This document shows, piece after piece, positions 25,597 to 34,105 of a stretch of 43,016 nt of DNA (position 1 is the first letter of the stretch; each line of letters begins with the position of its first letter). Source of the stretch: Utricularia gibba (Eukaryota; Streptophyta; Magnoliopsida; Lamiales; Lentibulariaceae); assembly GCA_002189035.1 (NCBI GenBank), contig NEEC01000054.1:1-43016 (forward strand), read 5' to 3'. Below the pieces are notes generated by a model. It ran no database searches and was not told the origin of the DNA. It saw only the letters and a list, made by a program, of their open reading frames with translations. Both the position numbers and the translations under genes were made by a program.

Positions 25597-26010
25597 TTGG
25601 AAGAGGATCACTCGACAAGGGAAGTTTGGCAAATTAGGGCCACGCTACATCGGACCATACGAAGTGACAGCTCGGGTGGGCGAGGTAGCCTACTGACTTG
25701 CACTACCCTCAAACATGGGAGCAATGCACGATGTGTTCCACATCTCGCAACTCAGGAGACATGTCCCTCGCCAGATATAGATGTAAGGGCACATGACGTC
25801 GTGCTCAGAGAGAACCTAACGTACCAGAACAAGCCCTTGAGGGTGCTGAACCGCAAGATTACCATGGTAAATCGAAGACCGACATGGTGGGTGAAGGTAC
25901 AATGGATGGGGTGTGGCGTAGAAGAATCTACGTGGGAGAAAGAAACAGCCATGAAAGCTGAGTACCCAACATTCATGGAAGATGAAGTTTCGGGGACGAA
26001 ACTTCTTTAA
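25597..26010 (+). pseudogene. Ty3/gypsy polyprotein 3' remnant (integrase C-terminus and chromodomain)
   Basis: The frame beginning at 25601 reads the conserved integrase C-terminal stretch (GKFGKLGPRYIGPYEV, then MGAMHDVFHISQLRRHVP). It is interrupted by TGA at 25694-25696, where relatives usually have arginine (a CGA to TGA change is plausible). Around 25770 the frame shifts by one base. The final part ends at TAA 26008-26010 and contains a chromodomain-like segment (RPTWWVKVQW, then ESTWEKE). This is the usual end of a chromovirus Ty3/gypsy pol. Everything upstream (gag, protease, RT, RNase H, integrase core) is absent. It is non-functional. Confidence 0.85.
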
Positions 26011-26020
26011 GTGGGGGAGT
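26009..26020 (+). other. Polypurine tract of the gypsy element
   Basis: AAGTGGGGGAGT immediately follows the pol stop and precedes the TGTAAC start of the LTR by one base. This is the normal position and composition of the plus-strand primer of Ty3/gypsy elements. Confidence 0.8.
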
Positions 26021-26021
26021 T

Positions 26022-26921
26022 TGTAACGATGTACGAAACAAGGTACCAATGCTACCCTCAAACTCGTCTGATTGATGTTCATATGTGATGGAAAGGAAGC
26101 TCCAGACGAAGGGATGGCCGGGAGTAGTTCACAAGAAGCCAAGAAGGGCGAAAGAGGGTGTGCAGGAGGGCTGTCGCATAGAGGTTGGCGCGCAGAATTG
26201 CGCGCGCGCGCGCGCGGGTCATTGGTCGCAACATGTGCGAAACACGGGACCAGCAGAGCGAATTAAGGCATGATTGGAACAAGATATGACAAGGACTCAG
26301 TCAAGGGAAGTTACCGAATCAAGGGGAGCCAAATGTGGAAATTATGGTCATGGGGAAAGGTTCCCCAATTCAAGGGACCAAATCTGTGAGATATGGAAAT
26401 ATCCATACCAAGGGGGAGGCTAACCTCTATATAAGCGGAAGGGTCGAAGCTCTCCTTCCTCCCCCACTCCCCACACCACGAAGGCGCAAGGCTGAAGGGC
26501 TCAAGGCTAGACGAACATCCATAAGAGTGGGAGGGAAGGAGGTTCTTCGATCCGGTAAGGGGATTTCCATACGGTTTAGTGACTAACATGGGTGTTCAAT
26601 GTGTCAAGGGCACAGGTTACGGTATTGAACGTATCAGGGGCACAGAACATGAGTCAGAGGTCATAGGGGTCGATGCAATCAAGGGGAGGGAAGGGGAGAT
26701 GGCCACCCCAACCCAAAGGCAATGCGCTTGCGCGGGATTTACGCCACTCAAGGAGCCTTCGGGCATACAGGGGCTGAAAAGCCAATCAAGGGAGAACATT
26801 CTGGTTCAATCAAGGGGCATCGACCATAGAGGATCAAGGGAGGGTCTTAGGACCACACAGAATGTTACACGAACCACGGATTTCTTCTTTCCTTGTCATT
26901 GCGCATAGGAATTGTGTTACA
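26022..26921 (+). mobile_element. Complete 3' LTR of the gypsy element (900 bp)
   Basis: The LTR starts TGTAAC and ends GTTACA, a perfect 6-bp terminal inverted repeat with the canonical TG...CA ends. It follows directly on the polypurine tract. A TATA box (TATATAA, 26428-26434) lies in a good context for the LTR promoter, with pyrimidine-rich sequence (CTCTCCTTCCTCCCCC) just downstream. A (CG)8 tract sits at 26201-26216. No 5' LTR is present in sense orientation. Open frames in this interval are short and unlike known proteins. Confidence 0.85.
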
Positions 26922-26952
26922 ATAGACTAACCCCTTACTGGTCATGTAGGTA
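26761..26952 (+). repeat. LTR end plus flank (right arm of the 192-bp inverted repeat)
   Basis: Partner of 25404-25595. Together the two arms enclose about 1.17 kb of pol tail and LTR. The arms differ at two C/T positions, in GCCCYTTGATTG and AGCCCYTGTATG, so the duplication is recent or homogenised. Confidence 0.92.
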
Positions 26953-27069
26953 CTGCTGGAGATGAGTCATTGGAAGGGGCGGATGGCGAGGGTGGAGTGG
27001 CTGAGTAGTGGAGTCCTAGGCGAACAACGCGACTAGAGCGCAACCCCTTACAATAGACTAACCCCTTAC
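26917..27069 (+). repeat. 22-bp direct repeat bracketing 109 bp of unknown DNA
   Basis: The 22 bases at 26917-26938 (last five LTR bases plus flank, containing ATAGACTAACCCC) recur exactly at 27048-27069, right where the reversed satellite begins. The 109 bp between them match neither the satellite nor the LTR by eye. The arrangement suggests template switching or a repair-associated duplication at the satellite/element junction. Confidence 0.8.
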
Positions 27070-28557
27070 GTGTGAACCACGCCCGTGTGGCATGGCATTG
27101 TAATGTATACACGTTCTAAATTGCTCCTAACGGCCGAACGCTAATTAAGATTTAAAATAAATGAATATGCACTCGATCCAAAGTATACCTAAGGATCTAA
27201 GGCTAATAAAAATATGAAAGTAAAAAATATACGCTCGATCCGCAGCATACCTAACGTTCGAATGCTAAAAACAATATTAAAATAAAAAAATAGTAAATAT
27301 GATCTGAATCATAACCAAGGATCGAATGCTAATTAAAATGACTAAAGTAAAAACACACACTCCATCCAAAGTACAACTGAGGATCAACTGGCAATAATTA
27401 AATCACAGAAGCTTTCTTAGTTATCCTACGGTTTAATAAATAATATATTTCAATTATTTATAATTTAATAAATATATATCATATGATTATGATTAGGGAT
27501 GCACCTGGGTTGGATCCATTCAGGTTCGGACCCAACCTGATGAAATTCTGGGTATTACAGGTTGCATGACCCGAACGGGTTAACCCGACGGGTTTTGATT
27601 GGGCCCGAACCGAAACAAGGGTTTATCAATTTTATTTTTTATTTTTAGCTTATTGTATTTTATGATTGTTTGCTTTGTTCCACGGCCGTATGGCCTTGTG
27701 GCTGCTGCTCGAGCACGCGGGCATAAACCAAGCCCATGTGGCCTCGTAGTGCTGCTGCGTATGCACACGGGCTGGGGGTCGCGCCGGGCATGAGCCCAAA
27801 GTCAGTTTTAGCCCGGCGAAAAAAGTGATGCATTTCTTAACATTGGGTTATCATGAGCCGCCTAATTTTTTTTCATGGCACACCATCTAGTTTTGCGGGG
27901 GCGCTCTCGAGGGGCCCTTGGCTTGGGCCCCGAGTTCGGTCTGGCTGATGAGCCCAGTCTGGTCCCACTCGACGAAAATCGTGACACATTTATTGAAATG
28001 AGGATATCACGTGCACCCAACATGGTTTCTTCAACAACACGCTTTATACTTGTGGAGACGCTCTCGGGGGCACTCGAATCTGCCCAGAGGTCGTACCAGG
28101 CTCGAGCCCAAAGTCATTGTAACACGGCAAAAAAAGTGATGCATTTATTAACTTTGGGTTTTCACGAGCCGCACAAATTGTTTTCCATGGAACACCTTCT
28201 AGTTTTGGGGGGAGGGGGGCGGGTGCTCTCGAGGGGCACCTAGTTCGGTCCCCGTGTTCGATCTGGCTCGGGAGCCTGGTCCAGTCCGACTCGATGAAAA
28301 TCGTGACGCATTTGTTGAAGTTAGGATGTCACGAGAACCCCACACGGTTTTTTCAACAGCACACTTTATACTTAACAAGGAGCTCTTGGGGGCACCCGGA
28401 TCGGACCAGAGGTCTTGCCAAACTCGGGCCCAAAGTCAGTTGTAGCCCGCCAAAAAAAGTGATGCATATTTTAAGGTTGGGTTGTCTCGAGACGCGTATA
28501 TTGTTTTTAAAGGAACACCTCCGCGTATTGTGGCGGGTGCTCGCGAAGGGCACTTGG
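27070..28557 (-). repeat. Reversed, diverged satellite piece left of NOP56
   Basis: On the minus strand this reads from the GC block through the linker and left arm to the start of the core (CCACGCCCGTGTGG), where it is cut. It shares the deletions of unit 11: the monomer loss near 27262-27300 and the loss in the GGGTTAACCCGACGGG linker near 27575-27592. It is more diverged than most other copies, and satellite similarity fades at CGAAGGGCACTTGG near 28557. Its GC monomers (about 27826, 27981, 28136, 28302, 28459) contain the same short open frames as elsewhere. None looks coding. Confidence 0.9.
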
Positions 28558-28885
28558 ATAGTGTCAGGGTTAAAATACGACCCTTGTTTTCGGTTGAAGA
28601 GCAGTCCACCTATTCATCGGTTTGTGTGTGGTACTGGATCACCAGGGCTGTCTTCATGGGTTGGGCCTCTGATGTTGCTTCTTGGGCCAGCTGTCTTGAG
28701 TGTTGAGGCCCAAGGATGTTAAGGCCTTTCTCACAGTCTAATCGAGGGCTGCTTCTCCTGGAGGGAGCAGAGGTGTGCGGCGTTCTTCTTCGCGAGTTGA
28801 GACTTCCCGGATCTTCGCTGCTCCATCATTCGCTGACAGGACACCGCAGCCTCCAGTAAGCCACTGCCTTCTCGGGCCGTCGTCG
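28558..28885 (+). promoter_or_regulatory. NOP56 upstream region with three site II (TGGGCC) elements
   Basis: This is the 328 bp between the end of satellite similarity and the NOP56 ATG. It contains TGGGCC at 28662-28667 and 28683-28688 and the reverse form GGCCCA at 28707-28712, all within 51 bp and about 175-225 bp before the start codon. Clustered TGGGCC/T (site II) motifs bound by TCP factors are a known feature of plant ribosomal-protein and ribosome-biogenesis promoters. I see no convincing TATA box and no AAACCCTA telo box. The transcription start cannot be placed from sequence alone. If the motifs are functional, the promoter begins within about 100 bp of satellite DNA. Confidence 0.5.
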
Positions 28886-31447
28886 ATGGCGCTGTACGTG
28901 CTGTACGAGTCAGCCTCGGGATACTCCTTGTTCGTGGCTAAGGAGATTGATGAAATCAGTCAGAATACAGAAGCTGTTCGCGGGTCTATTGCGGACCTGA
29001 ATCGTTTTGGAAAGGTGGTGAATTTGGTTGCCTTTAGTCCCTTCGCATCCGCGCTCGACGCTCTTAACCAGTGCAATGCAGTCTCTGAAGGTAGGTTCCA
29101 AAGGCTAAACTTGAATAAGAACTTAGTAAACTTCAAGGAGCAAGAGTTGGTTTTTCTATATTCTAAGCATGCTTGTTTTGAATATTACGTGCTTGTTTGG
29201 AAATGAATGCCGTGTTTACAGGTTCTGAATATTACGTGCTTTCCTTTCTCCTCATCAATACTGATATTTTTTTTTCCATGTACCATTATGGTTGAAGGTG
29301 GACTCGTGCCCTGTTATTGCAGATATTTCCATTTAATTTAGTAGTATGCCTGGAACTGTACTGTAACTAAAGATTCTGCTAGCTTAATGTGGGAATATAC
29401 AGCATGCATATCAATTGCTGTACATATGGTTTTGAGTACATATTAACTGTGCCTACGTGGTATTCCTTTTTGGGTGGCTAGGTCAGATGACACCTGAATT
29501 AAGGAGTTTCTTGGCGTTAAATTTGCCTAAAGTGAAGGAGAGCAAGAAACAAAAATTCAGCCTTGGAGTTGCAGAGCCGAAGCTGGGATCACATGTTTAT
29601 GAAGTGACTAAAATTCCATGCCAAAGCAATGAGTTTATTCTGGAGATTATCCGAGGAATTCGGCTACACTTTGCTCAGTTCATCAAAAACTTAAAGGTTG
29701 GCCACTTTTTTCTGTATATTGAGCTAATTTTCAAGGGTATATTTTATCCATTTATACTTTTCGTATTGCTTTGTGTTGAACAACGGCAGCCTGGAGATTT
29801 AGAGAAAGCACAACTTGGTCTAGGGCACAGCTATAGCAGGGCAAAGGTCAAGTTTAATGTGAATCGTGTGGACAATATGATTATTCAGGCGATTTTTTTA
29901 TTGGACACCCTAGATAAGGACGTCAATTCCTTTTCGATGAGAATAAGGTTGGTGCTTTCCTTTCATGATGCTGTCTGCATAATTGCAGTTGCATCAAAGG
30001 CATTAACTATACTTCATTTTGTACTGGTATTGGATGTCTAGTGTAGTTGTGCTTTATGTTTGGTGGACTGTATCAATGCATTCTATCATGATTTTTATAG
30101 GGAATGGTACTCTTGGCATTTTCCCGAGTTAGTGAAAATTGTCACCGACAATTATTTGTACGCAAAAGTTGCAAAGTATGTGGAGGACAAATCTAAGTTG
30201 TCGGAAGACCATTTATCAGGTCTCACAGACATAGTTGGGGATGAAGACATGGCAAGGGAAATCACAGAAGCTGCCAAAGCATCCATGGGTATGTTTGTTA
30301 AGATGTGCCATGTATAGGTCATTGCTTATGATTGTCATGCCGTCTATATTGTGTTGTCTACCATGGATCTATGCTTACATGGATTTCTATTGTCAGGTCA
30401 GGATCTCTCACCCGTCGATTTAATTAATGTAAAGCTATTTGCACAGAGGGTGATGGACCTTGCCGAGTACAGAAAGAAGCTTCATGACTATTTGGTTACC
30501 AAAATGAATGATATAGCCCCCAATTTGGCTGCATTGATTGGTGAAGTAGTTGGTGCCCGTTTAATTTCACATGCTGGTAGTCTTACGAACTTGGCCAAGT
30601 GCCCCTCATCAACTCTTCAGATTCTTGGTGCAGAGAAAGCTCTGTTCAGGTATATTTCTCAAGGTGCCTATTTCTTCTTGGCTGCTATTGATACATGGTT
30701 TTTTTTTTTTAATGTATGTTTTCTTTGTTATCTCCAGGGCATTAAAAACACATGGGAACACTCCAAAATATGGACTTATTTTTCACTCTTCATTCATTGG
30801 TCGGGCAGCTGCTCGAAATAAAGGACGCATGGCTCGTTATCTTGCCAACAAATGCTCCATTGCGTCTCGTATTGACTGTTTCTTGGGTAACTAGGCATTC
30901 CCTCTCTGAATTGTTTATTAGATCTCATGTGTAACGAATTAACCGTGTAGATAAATATGCATCTGTATCACAGAGAAGAATACAAATGCTTTTGGAGAGA
31001 AGCTACGGGAACAAGTGGAGGAGCGATTAGACTTTTATGACAACGGTGTTGCTCCTAGGAAGAATATTGACGTGATGGTGTCTGCTCTAAAAACTGTCGA
31101 TATTAAAGGTTTTGATTACTCTCTTTGAAACTATTACTTGATGCAGGCAGCCGTTTGTTGGTTGATCCCTTTTCATTAACATTAGCAGGTGGACATATTT
31201 TTATCCTAACCCCCCATTTGTTTTGATATCCACAATATGCAGAGAATGGGGAGGCAACTGAACCAGTGAAGGGGGGAATGTTGAGGAGGACAAGCCCGCA
31301 ACTGAGAAGAAGAAAAAGAAAGAGAAGCGAAAACGAGATGCAGAGGAAGATGAAGCAGCAAAAGTGGAGTCTAATGGAATTGGTAGTGAAACTGTAGGCA
31401 TGAAAAAGAAGAAGAAAAAAAAAGGCAAAGACAGGAGGACAGACTAA
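28886..31447 (+). CDS. NOP56: NOP56, box C/D snoRNP core protein (8 exons; apparent C-terminal frameshift)
   Basis: NOP56 with NOP58, fibrillarin and 15.5K forms box C/D snoRNPs, which direct 2'-O-methylation and processing of pre-rRNA in the nucleolus. Coding exons inferred from GT/AG sites and family conservation: 28886-29090, 29482-29696, 29790-29947, 30101-30288, 30397-30649, 30738-30886, 30974-31108, 31243-end. The start [13 protein letters not shown] is the usual family N-terminus. Residues 1-70 form the NOP5NT domain; [20 protein letters not shown] (149-168) begins the NOSIC/coiled-coil region; [10 protein letters not shown] (308-317), GAEKALFR (333-340) and [12 protein letters not shown] (345-356) mark the Nop domain that contacts 15.5K and RNA. 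All are intact. In exon 8 the G6 run at 31271-31276 is one base short for the expected frame. As read, translation leaves frame near residue 446, makes 39 arginine-rich residues and stops at TAG 31395-31397 (485 aa). The expected Lys/Glu-rich tail lies in the other frame and ends at TAA 31445-31447 (about 502 aa). Confidence 0.93.
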
Positions 31448-32501
31448 TGCAGGGCACGGGTCGAGTCCCGACGGTGAACTCGTCGGGTCAATATGTACTG
31501 GGCGGATTCAGACGGGTCGACCTGTCATGGGTCAAACCTCTACCCGACCCGTAACGAGTTAGACTCGTCATCTACAGTTTTTTTTTTTGTTTTTTGGTGA
31601 CTTGAACTTGAAAGTAGATGATTAATGACTTGTCCTTCGCCTCTCTCTCCATGCTCAGGTTCTCACACGACGATGCTCATGTTCTCACACCACGTCGTTT
31701 TACCCTTGTCAGAAGTGTTTGATTAGCGTTTTACTTATATATAACATGTTTGTAATTTAAAGTAATTCAAAATCTAATAATAAGAATAATAAAATGTGAT
31801 ACATTGTTTTTGTTAAAAAAAATTTCAATATTATATTAAAGATAAAAAAATGAAATAAATTTCATGTATAAATATCAAACATATGATAAGATGGAATATC
31901 AAAATTAGATTATATAAAAAATTTATTATTAATATATATTGTATATCAAAAGAAATTATTATATAAGACAAGTGAGTATTTATAATATTCATGTATCAAA
32001 AGAAATCATTAAATTTTAAAACTTAAATCCAAAATAAAATAAAAAAAACTAAATCCTAAATATTAAAACCTATTAAAATTGAAATGTTACATTCCAAATT
32101 CAAAATATATTGTTGAGGTAAAATATAAAAAAAATCTAATTTTTTTTATGATTAGCAAAATATTTATAAAAGTAGGGTAAATTGTAAAGGGAATAAAAAA
32201 GTTGAGGTATTTGCCCTGTTTGCACATGAATCACTAGAATGCAATTAGTACTTCATATTAAATTAAAACATTTAAAAATCTCAACACCAATGATAACATG
32301 ATAGGAGATCAGTATACTACTTCAAGTAATGTGTGAATCATCATCATCATTCGCCTCATCATATGTAGTAATATTATGCAACCTTAATTCTGCCTAAAAA
32401 AGTCAGAAGATTGAGGTATTAAGTAGATAAAAACAGCACTGAAAAATTATAAAAATATATTTTGAAATTATATAAAACTATTTAGCCAAAGAGTGGATTG
32501 A
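31448..32501. other. NOP56 3' flank, AT-rich non-satellite DNA
   Basis: About 1.05 kb without a recognisable gene. The first 120 bp are GC-rich with repeated GGGTCGAG, CGGGTC and CCCGACCCGT motifs in both orientations, a composition seen in many plant hAT-like non-autonomous elements; I cannot define ends. From about 31575 the sequence is strongly AT-rich, with a T-rich tract at 31580-31590. An AATAAA at 31788-31793 is a possible but distant polyadenylation signal. Satellite similarity resumes at about 32502. Confidence 0.6.
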
Positions 32502-34105
32502 TTCGGTCTTTAGATATGATTCGGATCGAGTGGATATGATTTATTTTAAACTTGTATTAACGCTCGATCCTTAGGAGCAATTTGGATCGTGTCTACATTG
32601 CAAGGGCACACGGGCGTGGGTTGTGCGTAAACCACGCCCGTGTGGCCTTGTGGTGCTGCAGCGTGTGGGCACGGGCGTGGTTTATGCGTAAACCACGTCC
32701 GTGTGGCATGGCATTGTAATGTATACACGTTCTAAATTGCTACTAACGGTCGAACGTTAATTAAGATTTAAAATAAATGAATATGCACTCGATCCAAAGT
32801 ATACCTAAGGATCTAAGGCTAATAAAAATATGAAAGTGAAAAATATACGCTCGATCCGCAGCATACCTAACATTCAAATGCTAATAAAAAATATTAAAAT
32901 AAAAAATACGCGCTCGACCCGCATTATACTTAAGGATCGAATGATAATAAAAATATTTAAAGTAAAAAAATAGCAAATATGATCTGAATCATAACCAAGG
33001 ATCGAATGCTAATTAAAATGACTAAAGTAAAAATACACACTCCATCCAAAGTACAACTGAGGATCAAATGGTAATAATTAAGTCAAAGAAGCTTTCACAG
33101 TTATCCTACGGTTTAATAAATAATGTATTTCAATTATTTATAATTTAATAAACCTATATCATATGATTATGATTAGAGATGGGCCTGCGTTGGATCCATT
33201 CAGGTTCGGACCCAACCCGATGAAATTCTGGGTATTACAGTTTGCATGACCCATGGGGTTGTCTTTCTGTTCAACCCGAACGGGTTAAACCCTACGGGTT
33301 TTGATTGGGCCCGAACCGAACCAAGGGTTTATCAATTTTATTTTTTATTTTTGGCTTATTGTATTTTATGGTTGTTTTTCTTTTTTTCCACAGCCGTATG
33401 GCCTTGTGGCTGCTGCTCGAGCACGCGGGCATTAACCAAGCCCATGTGGCCTCGTGGTGCTGCTGCGTATGCACACGGGCTGGGGTCGCGCCGGGCATGA
33501 GCCCAAAGTCAGTTTTAGCCCGGCGAAAAAAGGGATGCATTTCTTAGCGTTGGGTTATCACGAGCCGCCTAATTTTTTTTCATGGAACACCATCTAGTTT
33601 TGTGGGGGGCGCTCTCGAGGGGCCCTTGGCTTGGGCCCCGGGTTCGGTCTGGCTGATGAGCCCAGTCTGGTCCCACTCGGCGAAAATCGTGACACATTTG
33701 TTGAAATTAGGATGTCACGTGCACCCAACATGGTTTTTTCAACAACACGCTTTATACTTGTGGAGACGCTCTCGGGGGCACTCGAATCTTCCCATACGTC
33801 GTACCAGGCTCGAGCCCAAAGTCATTGTAGCCCGGCAAAGAAAGTGATGCATGTATTAACTTTGGGTTGTCACGAGCCGCCTAAATGGTTTTCCATGGAA
33901 CACCTTCTAGTTTTGGGGGGAGGGGAGCGGGCGCTGCGCCTCGTCCGGGCCCCGGGAGCCCGGTCCCGTCCGACTCGACGAAAATCGTGATGCATTTGTT
34001 GAAGTTAGGATGTCACGAGAACCGCACACGGTTTTTTTCAACAACACACTTTATACTTAAGGAGGAGCTCTCGGGGGGCACCCTGATCGGGACGGAGGTC
34101 GTGCT
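32502..34105 (-). repeat. Reversed satellite piece right of NOP56 (one core repeat)
   Basis: On the plus strand it begins inside the right arm (TTCGGTCTTTAGATATG), passes a core with a single 61-bp repeat (about 32600-32710), then left arm, linker (type B) and GC block to the anchor complement at about 34094-34105. The first 400 bp carry more substitutions than later copies. From about 32880 onward it is nearly identical to the next copy. Compared with a normal unit, about 0.9 kb is missing between the end of the satellite at 28557 and its resumption here. Confidence 0.9.

Noticed and set aside
25519-25770. N-terminal half of the 163-codon frame ending at 26010
   Set aside because: This part crosses the inverted LTR piece and reads the integrase tail in the wrong phase. 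Only the part after about 25770 is genuine pol sequence.
26311-26908. Open frames of 83-109 codons inside the LTR
   Set aside because: They overlap on both strands within a clearly bounded LTR and show no family similarity.
28775-28885. A 37-codon N-terminal extension of NOP56
   Set aside because: It begins at GTG, has no family similarity and lies in the expected 5' leader. The ATG at 28886 gives the standard NOP56 N-terminus.
29457-30041. A single 194-codon coding exon
   Set aside because: It merges NOP56 exons 2 and 3 with the stop-free intron 2 and intron 3 sequence. Family alignment places splice sites at 29481/29482, 29696/29697, 29789/29790 and 29947/29948.
31201-31428. A 75-codon minus-strand frame rich in Phe and Ser
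   Set aside because: It is the antisense of the A/G-rich lysine tail of NOP56 exon 8.
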